Origin: Deltaproteobacteria bacterium
GTDB lineage: Bacteria; Myxococcota; XYA12-FULL-58-9
Assembly: GCA_016218825.1 (NCBI GenBank)
Contig: JACRCV010000119.1
Span: 38,819 to 102,818 of the forward strand
Reading direction: 5' to 3'
Length of the DNA: 64,000 bases
Made by a program: the position numbers and the translations under genes
The notes under the pieces: generated by a model
Database searches by the model: none
Seen by the model: the letters and a program-made list of their open reading frames with translations, nothing else
Told to the model about the DNA's origin: nothing
In this document: positions 34,919 to 43,061 of the stretch, piece by piece
How the letters are laid out: every line of letters starts with the position of its first letter
Numbering within the stretch: the first letter of the stretch is position 1

Positions 34919-36476
34919 GGCGACCTCCCGGCATGCGGACGATCTCGTAATGCTCGCGGTGGTACCCCTCACGGGCCACGGGGATGATCCGGGTGCGGTA
35001 CTTGTCCTCGATGCGCTCGATGTCGGCGGTCTCCGATTCGTAGAGGTAGTCGGCGATCGACGGCTCCATGTTGACGAGCACCGACGGCGCCGGCGCCCGG
35101 GCGAGCGCGCGGGCGATGGCGCGCAGCACCTCGTTGGCCACGGTCTGCGGGCTCTTCACGAAGGCGCGCCCCTTACAGTAAGGGCAGCTCTCGGTCAGCA
35201 TGTGCCCGAGGCTGTCGCGCACCCGCTTGCGCGTCATCTCCACGAGCCCGATCTCGCTCATCCGCACGATCGTGGTCTTGGCCTTGTCGTGCCGCAGCGC
35301 CTCTTGCAGCGCCCCGAGCACTTTCTCGCGGTTGCTGGCGGCGACCATGTCGATGAAGTCGATGATGATGATGCCACCGACGTTTCGCAGCCGGACCTGA
35401 TACACGATCTCTTTGACCGCCTCGAGGTTGATCTGGGTGATGGTGTCTTCGAGGCTCGACTTGCCGACGAAGCGGCCGGAGTTGACGTCGACGACGGTGA
35501 GCGCCTCCGCCTGGTCGATGACGATATAGCCGCCGCTCTTCAGCCACACCCGCCGCTCCAGGGCGCGCTCGATCTCCACCTCGATGCCGAAATGGTCGAA
35601 GAGCGGCTCGGGGCTGTCGTAGAGCTCGACGCGGGTCTCGGCGCCGGGCCAGAAGCTCTGCACGAACTCGCGGATGCGGCGGTGGTCGTCGCCGTCGTCG
35701 ACCACGACCCGCTCGACCTCGTCGGTAAACAGGTCGCGGGTCGCGCGCAGCACCAGGTCGAGGTCGGCGAAGATCAGGCGCGGCGTCGCGCCGCTCTTGC
35801 CGCGATTCTCGATCTCGATCCACATCTGCCGCAGCAGCAGCGCTTCGCGGCTCAACCGCTCGACGGGCTCCCCTTCGGCCGCGGTCCGCACGATGAAGCC
35901 GGAGCCGTCGGCGACCCCGGACACCGCGTCCCGCAGCCGCTGCCGCTCGACTGGATCCTCGATTCGCCGTGACACCCCGAGGTGCTCGGAGAACGGCATG
36001 TACACCAGGTGCCGGCCGGGGATGGTCACGTGCCGGGTCAGGCGCGCGCCCTTGGTGCCGATCGGCTCTTTCTGCACCTGCACCACGATCTCTTGGCCCT
36101 GCTTCAACACGTCGCCGATGTTCGCGAGCGGCGCGGAGCGAAAACCACGCCCGCCGTCGTCCTCGATGGTCTTGGCCGCCGGCGCGTTGGGACCGGCGCC
36201 GTTCTCGGTCTCGCCGCCCTCCTCGCCGTCCTGACCTTGAGACGGAGCCCGCGGCAGCGCGTCGTTGACATAGAGAAACGCGGTGCGCTCCAACCCGACG
36301 TCGACGAACGCCGCCTGCATGCCCGGCAGCACCCGGACCACACGGCCGCGGTAGATGTTGCCGACGACCCCCCGGTCGGCGCGCCGCTCGACGTAGACCT
36401 CGAGCGGTAGGCCGTTGCTGAGGTAAGCGACCCGAACTTCGGTCGGGGTCGAGTTGATCACCAGGGAATCACCCAT
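34911..36476 (-). CDS. rng: Ribonuclease G (RNase E/G family)
   Basis: Endoribonuclease that cuts 5'-monophosphorylated, AU-rich single-stranded RNA and matures 16S rRNA. 521 residues, RNase G-sized, with no RNase E C-terminal scaffold. Domains: split S1 (about 35-140, with an acidic insert EDDGGRGFRSAP), 5' sensor, DNase I-like catalytic domain with VDVNSGRFVG and IIIIDFIDM (the Asp pair binding Mg), and the Zn-link CPYC. MGDSLVINSTP at 36476 is the family start. A -10-like TATGCT (36491-36486) lies 9 bases upstream of the ATG, so the leader is very short. It is divergent from the RNase J gene. Confidence 0.93.
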   Translation of the reverse strand: MGDSLVINSTPTEVRVAYLSNGLPLEVYVERRADRGVVGNIYRGRVVRVLPGMQAAFVDVGLERTAFLYVNDALPRAPSQGQDGEEGGETENGAGPNAPAAKTIEDDGGRGFRSAPLANIGDVLKQGQEIVVQVQKEPIGTKGARLTRHVTIPGRHLVYMPFSEHLGVSRRIEDPVERQRLRDAVSGVADGSGFIVRTAAEGEPVERLSREALLLRQMWIEIENRGKSGATPRLIFADLDLVLRATRDLFTDEVERVVVDDGDDHRRIREFVQSFWPGAETRVELYDSPEPLFDHFGIEVEIERALERRVWLKSGGYIVIDQAEALTVVDVNSGRFVGKSSLEDTITQINLEAVKEIVYQVRLRNVGGIIIIDFIDMVAASNREKVLGALQEALRHDKAKTTIVRMSEIGLVEMTRKRVRDSLGHMLTESCPYCKGRAFVKSPQTVANEVLRAIARALARAPAPSVLVNMEPSIADYLYESETADIERIEDKYRTRIIPVAREGYHREHYEIVRMPGGRHE

Positions 36477-36528
36477 GCGCGGCCGAGCATAGCGCAAAGC
36501 CGAAGTCATGGGCAGACCGGTCCACGTC

Positions 36529-36558
36529 TTGGCTTCGCCGCGCGTTGACGCCTATAAG
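36529..36558 (+). promoter_or_regulatory. Promoter of the RNase J gene, leaderless type
   Basis: TTGGCT (36529-36534) and TATAAG (36553-36558) are 18 bases apart, the best -10 of the window. The TTG at 36566 lies 7 bases beyond, so the transcript would begin at the start codon. Confidence 0.5.
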
Positions 36559-36565
36559 GGATTGC

Positions 36566-38230
36566 TTGAGCGCCGCGCCCCTATTGTCTGCGATTCCGTT
36601 GGGTGGCCTCGGCCACGTCGGCGGCAACATGATGGTGTACGAGACCGAGGACGATCTCGTCGTCATCGACTGCGGCGTGTTGTTTCCGAGCGTCGACCAA
36701 CCGGGCATCGACTACATCATCCCCGACGTCACCTACCTCACCGCGCGACGCCACAAGATCCGCGGCATCGTGCTCACCCACGGCCACGAGGACCACCTCG
36801 GCGCGCTCCCCTACGTGCTGCCGCAGCTCGACGTGCCGGTGTTCGGCACCCGCTTCACCCTGGCGCTCCTCGAGAGCCGGCTCGGCGAGCACAAAGAGCT
36901 CCGGCCGGATCTACGCTTGATCCAGGACCACGCGCCCTTCAAGGTCGGCGGTCTCACGGTGACCGCGATCCCGGTCGCGCACTCGATCCCCGACGCCGTC
37001 GCCCTCGCCATCGACACCCCGGCGGGCGTGATCCTCCACACCGGCGACTTCAAGGTCGACGACCACCCCCGCGACGGCCGGATGACGGACAAGCAAGCGC
37101 TGTCGCGCCTCGGTGACGCCGGCATCGTCGCGCTGTTCTCCGACTCCACCAACGCCGGGGTCCCGGGCCACACGACGAGCGAGGCGGTCGTCGCCACGAC
37201 GCTGGCAACGCTCGTCGCCTCGGCGCCGCACCGGGTGGTGGTCAGCGCGTTCTCCAGCAACATTCACCGCCTGCAGTCGGTCGTCGAGGCCTCGGAGGCC
37301 GCGGGCCGCAAGGTCGTCGCGGTTGGCCGCAGCATGCAGCAGAACACCCAGCTGGCGCTGGAGCGCGGTTACCTGAAGGCGCGCTTCGGTGCCTTCGTCG
37401 AGCTCGACCAGGCGCAGGCCTTGCGTCGCGATCGGATCACGGTGCTCGCCTCCGGCACCCAGGGTGAGCCGATGAGCGCCCTCAGCCGGCTCGCGGCCGG
37501 CGAGCACGGGCAGCTGCAGCTCGAGCCTGGGGACCGCGTGATCCTGTCGTCACGCAAGATCCCCGGCAACGAGCGCGCCATCGGCACGCTCGTCAACCAC
37601 CTGTACCGCCTCGGCGTCGAGGTGCTCGACGACCACACGCCCGGGGTCCACGCGTCGGGGCACGCTTGCGCCGACGAGCAGCGCGAGATGTTGGCGCTAT
37701 GTCGGCCGCGCTTCTTCGTCCCGGTCCACGGCGAATACCGCCACCTCGTACGCCACGCCGCCCTCGCCCGCGACAGCGGCGTCGACGCGGCGCGGATCTG
37801 TATCGTGGAGGACGGCCAGCCGGTCGAGCTCTGGGGCCAGGGGGCGGACATCCGCCTGGTCCGCGGCGCGGCGGTGCAGTCCGGACACGTGTTCGTCGAC
37901 GGCAAGGGCGTCGGCGACGTCGGCGAGATCGTGTTGCGCGACCGCCGCGTCCTCGCCGAGACCGGCATGGTGCTGTGCGTCGTGATCCTCCGCGAAGACG
38001 GGACCCTGGTCGGCGGGCCGGACATCGTCACCCGCGGCGTGGTGCACGTCGACGCCAACCAAGAGCTCCTCGGCCGCGCCACCGAGGCGGTGCGTAAGGT
38101 CCTCGGAGACCCGGGCGACTGCCGCGACGCCGCCAACTGCGCCGAGAAGATCCGGCAGACGCTGCGGCGCTTCTTCCGCCGCGAGCTCGACCGGCGGCCG
38201 TTGATCTTGCCGGTGGTCATGTCTATGTAA
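36566..38230 (+). CDS. rnj: Ribonuclease J-type metallo-beta-lactamase/beta-CASP nuclease
   Basis: Endo- and 5'-3' exoribonuclease of the beta-CASP family. 554 residues if TTG at 36566 is the start: IPLGGLGHVGGNMM corresponds to the family's GGxGEIGxN opening with two changes (E to H, K to G). Zinc ligands are in LTHGHEDHLGALPY, AHSIPDAV, LHTGDFKVD and HASGHA. TTG at 36545 is also in frame but sits upstream of the -10. AAGGG before 36566 overlaps the -10, so either it is a Shine-Dalgarno or the -10 is real, not both. TTG at 36584 is a third option. Confidence 0.88.
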   Translation: MSAAPLLSAIPLGGLGHVGGNMMVYETEDDLVVIDCGVLFPSVDQPGIDYIIPDVTYLTARRHKIRGIVLTHGHEDHLGALPYVLPQLDVPVFGTRFTLALLESRLGEHKELRPDLRLIQDHAPFKVGGLTVTAIPVAHSIPDAVALAIDTPAGVILHTGDFKVDDHPRDGRMTDKQALSRLGDAGIVALFSDSTNAGVPGHTTSEAVVATTLATLVASAPHRVVVSAFSSNIHRLQSVVEASEAAGRKVVAVGRSMQQNTQLALERGYLKARFGAFVELDQAQALRRDRITVLASGTQGEPMSALSRLAAGEHGQLQLEPGDRVILSSRKIPGNERAIGTLVNHLYRLGVEVLDDHTPGVHASGHACADEQREMLALCRPRFFVPVHGEYRHLVRHAALARDSGVDAARICIVEDGQPVELWGQGADIRLVRGAAVQSGHVFVDGKGVGDVGEIVLRDRRVLAETGMVLCVVILREDGTLVGGPDIVTRGVVHVDANQELLGRATEAVRKVLGDPGDCRDAANCAEKIRQTLRRFFRRELDRRPLILPVVMSM

Positions 38231-38263
38231 CCGCGGGGCCCGCGCCCACCACGAGGGAGCCCG

Positions 38264-38947
38264 ATGCCGAGCCACCTGGAGCTGCGATCGACGGTCGTCG
38301 TGAAGCTCGAAGACCAGCGCGCCTTCTTGCGGTGCTTCTACCACCACGGCAGCCTCGGCGGCATCTTCGTCCCGGGCCGCTCCAACCTCGAGGCCGGTGA
38401 CGCCGTCCGCCTGGAGTTCGTGTTCGGCCGCGAGAACCGGACCGTCCGCTCGCGCGGCGTCGTCCGCTGGAAGAGGCGGCAAGGGGCCCACAACCTCGCC
38501 GCCGGCCTCGGGATCGAGTTTCTCGCCAGCGAGCGCCGCACCCGTGACCTGCTCCTGGACCTCGCCAGCGGTCGCGACCTCGAGGTCGTCAGGCCCCGCG
38601 CCCGCCGCCTGCCGGTACAGCTCACGGTGCGCTATGAGAGCCACAGCGTGATGCTCTCCGATCTGACCGACGATCTGAGCGAGGGCGGTGTCTTCATCCT
38701 CTCCGACGAGCCGCTGCCGGTCGGCACCAAGATCGTGCTGAAGCTGAAGCCGCCGGGCCAGTGGTTTGCGGTGGCGGTCCGCGCCGAGGTCATGTGGCGG
38801 CAGGGGACGCCGCGCTGCGGCTTCGGGGTCAAGTTTCTCTTCGACCGCCAACCCCGAGTGCAAGCCAAGATCGAGGCCCTGGTGAACCGCCTCCGCAAGC
38901 GGGTCGAGACCGAGATCGAGCTCAGACCTGAGCGGCGCGAAAGCTAG
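38264..38947 (+). CDS. Two-domain PilZ protein, paralogue of the gene at 29214
   Basis: 227 residues. The PilZN-like half has GGIFVPGRSNLEAGD and RGVVRWKRRQG and the canonical half has RPRARRLPVQ, which holds R-x-x-x-R, and DDLSEGGVFI, the second c-di-GMP motif. The two paralogues share order, length and linker (FLAxExxTRDLLLxLAxGRD), so they come from one duplication within this lineage. Likely role: c-di-GMP-dependent regulation of motility or envelope proteins. GAGGGAG precedes the ATG; the gene may be read through from the RNase J gene 33 bases upstream. Its 3' end overlaps the convergent amidase gene by 26 bases. Confidence 0.88.
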   Translation: MPSHLELRSTVVVKLEDQRAFLRCFYHHGSLGGIFVPGRSNLEAGDAVRLEFVFGRENRTVRSRGVVRWKRRQGAHNLAAGLGIEFLASERRTRDLLLDLASGRDLEVVRPRARRLPVQLTVRYESHSVMLSDLTDDLSEGGVFILSDEPLPVGTKIVLKLKPPGQWFAVAVRAEVMWRQGTPRCGFGVKFLFDRQPRVQAKIEALVNRLRKRVETEIELRPERRES

Positions 38948-41681
38948 GACGCCGCCGGCGCGCCGCGAGCACCGGCAACAACGCCGCGCCCGCCGGCCAC
39001 GACAGCGGGACCGACCGACAATCGCAACCGCTCCCGGGAGCGGCCGCGTCGCTGTCCCCACCCCCCCCTCCACCATCGCCGGCGCCGCCATCGGCTGCCA
39101 GACCTCCGTAAGGCAGGCCACACTCCGGACTCTCCGGCGCAGCGCCGAGGAGGCCGGCGAGGATGGCGCGCATCAGCTCGGCGCGAGCGCCGTCTGCTTC
39201 GATGGTCTCGAGCGGAAACCCGGCATAGAACAACCGGCCGGCCCCGGCGGCGCGGATCGCGGCGACCCCGCCGCGGTCGTACAGGAGCTCGGCCACCGCA
39301 CCGGAGCCGGGAGCGATGACGTCGGCATAGTCGACGCGATAGCTGTGGCCGGTGCCGTCGTCGAAGGTCGCGCCGACGAAACCCGAGAGCCACGCCGCCT
39401 GATCGGCGGCCCGCACCCTGAAAGTCCCGGCGTCGTCACTCACGTAGGTGGCGCAGAGCGTGTCGCGGTAGAAGGCCCGATCGGCGGCGCCGCCGTTCGC
39501 GACCAGGTCCCAGCCGAGCTCGGCCCCGGAGATCGCCAACGCGCCGCCGCCCCCGAGGTACCCGGTGATCGCCGCCTGTTCCTCGGCGGTGAGGGAATGA
39601 TCCAGCGTCGACGTCTCACCGGTCGTCCACACCACCGCGGCGTAGTCGCGAAGCGCGACGCTGCCGTCGGCCACCGCTTCGGCGCGCGCGCTGTCGACCC
39701 GCAGCGCACCGCCGGCCGCGGCTCGCAGATCACTCATCACCCGCGCCGCGGTGTGCGGCCCGTCGGGCCGCTCCAGCGCCGTCCGATTCAGGCGGCGCTC
39801 GCCGTCAACCCACAACACCCGCGGCCCGCGGTCGTTCACCCGCACCAATACCGGTCGCGACGGCAGGCTGGTGCCACCGGCGTTCCTGGCGATGACGCGG
39901 AACGCCACAGTGTCGCAGGTCGAGAGCGCGCCCACCTCCAGCCGGGTGCCGGCGGTGCTGGCGATCGTCACGAACACGCGCCCGTCCGCCGACTGCTCGA
40001 CGACGTACGACTCCGAGCCCGCCGTGGCTTCGACGGGGTCCACCGCCGCCGCCCACTCGAGCGCCAGCCCGGGGCCGGAGAGCAAAGCGCGGAGGTGACT
40101 GGGTGGCCGTGGCGCTACCACGGCCCGGCCGGGGTCGTCGCGGTGCACGTAGTGGACGATACCCCGGTAGATCGCGCGCGCCGCGACCGCACGGAAACGG
40201 TCCTCGCGCAGCGCCGCGCTGTCAGCAGCGTCGTCGTGAAACGCGACCTCGAGCAACACCGCCGGCACCACGACGTCGGCGCTCGCCTGCCACGCCGCTG
40301 CTATCGGTCGCAGCTCGCCGAAGTCGGCGCCGTACATCCCGCGGTCGGCCCACGCCGGATCCCACTCGGCCCGCAGGGTCTCCACGAGGCTCTGGTGCAG
40401 GGTCTCCTGGAGCTCGAGCGTTCCCGGGGGCACCCGCCCCTGCCGGTTCGGATCGAAGTCGGGGTAGGCGACCGCGCCGGAGTAGACGAAGCTCGAGGTG
40501 CCGCCGCCACCGCCGGCGTTGGTGTGCACCGACACGAACAGGCTCGCTCCCTGCCACAGCGCCGTGGCCGGTCGCACCGTGACGTCGTTGGTGCCGGCCC
40601 GCGTCGGCGCCGGCACCTCCTCCTCGAGGGCGTAGGCCGCGGCCCCCTGCTCCCAACGGTCGTGCTGCGACACGCCGCCGCCGAAGTCCGCGAAACCCGC
40701 GCCGCCGCCCAGCCGCACCGCGTCCGCGACCACCACCCCGCCGGCGTCGCCCGCCGCCAGCAGATGCACCGCCGCCGGCGCCCCTGCCGCAAACGGGAAG
40801 GTGCCGAGATAGCGCCAGCGGGACGAGTCGCTTCGTTGGTCCACCCACAGCGTCGAGACCCCGCCGGCGTGGTCGACCAGGTACTGCGCCGCGGCGCTGC
40901 GGTTGGCACCGGCGAGAAACCAGGCGTAGACCGGCAGGTCGTCGGTCCGCGACACCGTGAGCTTCCAGGTCGCCGTGCTCGTGGCGGCCGGCGCCGATAC
41001 CGCGTACCGGTAGGTGCCGCCGCGGCCCGGCGAGTCCCCCGTCTGCCAGGCGCCGATCTCGCCGTAGGGAGCGGCGAGCCCGCCGTCGTCGTTGTCGACG
41101 ACGACGCGCTCCGGGGAGACCGAGCGCTCGCGCACCAGGACGACGTCGGCCCCCGCCGCCTCCAACATCGGCGCCAAGTGCCGAAAGACGATCTCGTTGG
41201 TGTGGACGTCTTCGCGCAGGTCATGCTGCAAGGTGCGTTGAAAGGTCCAGGCCCCCGCCTGGTAGTCGACGCCGTGACCGGCGGAGAGCGCGATCCGCAC
41301 CCCGCGAAGGGCGCCGGCGGCGGCCGAGTCGGACGACAGCCGCGCGCCACCGTGGTTGGCGCGCCACTCCTCGCCGAGGCGCCGCAGCGCTTCGATCGCG
41401 AGGCCCGGCGGCGCGAGGTTGACGCCGTTCTCGTCGACCACCTGCAGGTCGACACCCACGAGTCCCAGCCGCGGCAACAGGCTCGCGAGCAGCGCGTCGA
41501 AATCGGCGTCGGCGACCGGCCCGCTGACCGGGACGCGAACCTGCAGCGTGCCGTCATCGCGGCGCTCGACGCGAGCGCCGTCCAAGCGGGCCGGCGAGAG
41601 CTCGGCGCCGCACGCCGCGGCCGAGGCCGCCAGCGGCGCGGCCCCCGCCGCGACCAGTCCTGCGAGAATGGTCGCGAGCAT
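38922..41681 (-). CDS. Secreted N-acetylmuramoyl-L-alanine amidase with golvesin-like insert and MYXO-CTERM
   Basis: 919 residues. A signal peptide (MLATILAGLVAAGAAPLAAS) leads to an Amidase_3 domain split by an insert. The first zinc His is in ALSAGHGVD and the second ligand in VHTNEIVF; after a golvesin-type beta domain (about 215-320, TYRYAVSAPA ... ADAVRLGGG), the domain resumes with SVHTNAGG and the catalytic Glu in LLEVAFHDD. Next are a fibronectin-like module (about 520-620) and a ThuA/GATase-like domain (about 640-860, VLWVDGERRLN). The C-terminus is a MYXO-CTERM signal: GCDC, hydrophobic stretch, RRRR. It cuts the peptide stem from muramic acid, probably at the cell surface. Last gene of a seven-gene operon. 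Confidence 0.85.
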   Translation of the reverse strand: MLATILAGLVAAGAAPLAASAAACGAELSPARLDGARVERRDDGTLQVRVPVSGPVADADFDALLASLLPRLGLVGVDLQVVDENGVNLAPPGLAIEALRRLGEEWRANHGGARLSSDSAAAGALRGVRIALSAGHGVDYQAGAWTFQRTLQHDLREDVHTNEIVFRHLAPMLEAAGADVVLVRERSVSPERVVVDNDDGGLAAPYGEIGAWQTGDSPGRGGTYRYAVSAPAATSTATWKLTVSRTDDLPVYAWFLAGANRSAAAQYLVDHAGGVSTLWVDQRSDSSRWRYLGTFPFAAGAPAAVHLLAAGDAGGVVVADAVRLGGGAGFADFGGGVSQHDRWEQGAAAYALEEEVPAPTRAGTNDVTVRPATALWQGASLFVSVHTNAGGGGGTSSFVYSGAVAYPDFDPNRQGRVPPGTLELQETLHQSLVETLRAEWDPAWADRGMYGADFGELRPIAAAWQASADVVVPAVLLEVAFHDDAADSAALREDRFRAVAARAIYRGIVHYVHRDDPGRAVVAPRPPSHLRALLSGPGLALEWAAAVDPVEATAGSESYVVEQSADGRVFVTIASTAGTRLEVGALSTCDTVAFRVIARNAGGTSLPSRPVLVRVNDRGPRVLWVDGERRLNRTALERPDGPHTAARVMSDLRAAAGGALRVDSARAEAVADGSVALRDYAAVVWTTGETSTLDHSLTAEEQAAITGYLGGGGALAISGAELGWDLVANGGAADRAFYRDTLCATYVSDDAGTFRVRAADQAAWLSGFVGATFDDGTGHSYRVDYADVIAPGSGAVAELLYDRGGVAAIRAAGAGRLFYAGFPLETIEADGARAELMRAILAGLLGAAPESPECGLPYGGLAADGGAGDGGGGGGDSDAAAPGSGCDCRSVPLSWPAGAALLPVLAARRRRPSFRAAQV

Positions 41682-41684
41682 GCT

Positions 41685-43061
41685 CTACTTCTTGGCGAAC
41701 AGACCGCCGAAGAGCCTGGCGGCGCCCTTGGCCTGTTCCTCGTTCTTTGCCCCCCGCATCACGATCAGGCGCAGCTCGCGCACCGCCTCGAGGTTCTTGG
41801 GCTTGAGCTCGAGCGCCTTGCGCAGCTGCCGCTCGGCCTCGCCCATCTGCCCTTCGACTCGGGCGATCCGACCCAAGAACTCATAGGCCTCGTCGAGCTT
41901 GGGGTTCATCTCCAAGGCGCGCTGTAGCGCGGCGCGCGCCTCCGTCAGACCGTCGGCTCCCTTGGCGGCGTGCACCGCGAACCCGAAGTAGGCCCAAAAC
42001 TCGGCCTCGCCCTTGTTGAGCTCGACCGCCTGGCGCAAGCTCGGCTCCGCCGCCGCCGCCTGCCCGCGACGCACCAGCACCTTCGCCTTGTGGAACAGCG
42101 CCTCGGCCTCGAGGATCACGTTGACGTCGGTGGGCAGACCCTTGGCCTTGCGGTCGAGGATGAAGTCGTAGGTCTTGCGCTCGCCGGCGTCGCAGAGCAC
42201 GTGCTGCGCCTCACCGGCGACGCGGAACAGGTCCTCGGCCAGACCGCGGATCTCGGGACCGAGCTCCAGACCCCCGAAGGTGTCGGAGTGCCAGCGCTTC
42301 GCGACCTTGAAGTAGGCCTCGCGCACCTGCTCCGCGGTCGCGTCGGTTGCCACGTCGAGGACCTGGTAATAGGTCGCCTCGGCCAGCCGAGCGTGGGCCG
42401 CCTGGATCTCGAGGGCCGCGGCCCGCGCCTTCGGCTCCGTCGGCAGCGGCATGCTCTCCTCGACCGCGCGTGCCGGCACGGCCGGTCCCGCCTTCGTGAC
42501 CGGCGCCGGCGTCACGCGCCGCAAGCCCCCCAGAGACCAGAGCGCCAACAACGCCCGCTCCTCGGCCACGCCTGCGCCCCGCAACAGCACCTCGAGCGCT
42601 GTGGCGGCGCTCGGCACCGGCGGCGGCGTGCCGGCGACCTTGGCGATGACCGTCGCGAGCTTCGCGGTGAGCGGTGTCGGCTCGACCTGCGCCTCGCGCC
42701 TGGCGCTCACGACCTCGTGCACCACCTCGTTCGACATCCCGTGCACCAGCCCGACGAGCGCCTCACCCATGGTGTCGAGCGACAGCGAGGTGGCGATTGC
42801 CGAGGTCCCGGCCGCGAACGAGCAGCGGCCGGCGGTCGCGACGGCGAGCCCGCGCACCGCACCGATCACCGCAGCCCGGTCGACGGAGGAATCGCCGCCG
42901 CCGACCGCGACGCCCTCCGGTCGCCCGCCCTTGAACAGCAGCCGGAGCTCGCGGGCGTCGTTGACGTACGTCAGGCAGCCGTCCGCTCTGTCGACCGCGA
43001 TCCGCGCCAGGACCTCGGCGCCGGTCAACCGCAGGCTCAGCGTCTCCTCCAGACGGTTCAC
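41685..43061 (-). CDS. J-domain/TPR protein with degenerate HPD motif
   Basis: 458 residues from the GTG at 43061 (GTGA overlap with the SppA stop, GGAGGT upstream). An N-terminal DUF4388/PATAN-like region (about 1-110) is followed by a linker, a DnaJ-type domain (about 250-320, YYQVLDVATDATAEQVREAY) and three or four TPRs to the C-terminus (about 335-450). In the J-domain the invariant HPD is HSD (RWHSDTF), which should weaken stimulation of DnaK ATPase, so it may be a J-like scaffold rather than a true co-chaperone. No signal peptide; cytosolic. Four bases separate its stop from the amidase gene. Confidence 0.8.
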   Translation of the reverse strand: MNRLEETLSLRLTGAEVLARIAVDRADGCLTYVNDARELRLLFKGGRPEGVAVGGGDSSVDRAAVIGAVRGLAVATAGRCSFAAGTSAIATSLSLDTMGEALVGLVHGMSNEVVHEVVSARREAQVEPTPLTAKLATVIAKVAGTPPPVPSAATALEVLLRGAGVAEERALLALWSLGGLRRVTPAPVTKAGPAVPARAVEESMPLPTEPKARAAALEIQAAHARLAEATYYQVLDVATDATAEQVREAYFKVAKRWHSDTFGGLELGPEIRGLAEDLFRVAGEAQHVLCDAGERKTYDFILDRKAKGLPTDVNVILEAEALFHKAKVLVRRGQAAAAEPSLRQAVELNKGEAEFWAYFGFAVHAAKGADGLTEARAALQRALEMNPKLDEAYEFLGRIARVEGQMGEAERQLRKALELKPKNLEAVRELRLIVMRGAKNEEQAKGAARLFGGLFAKK

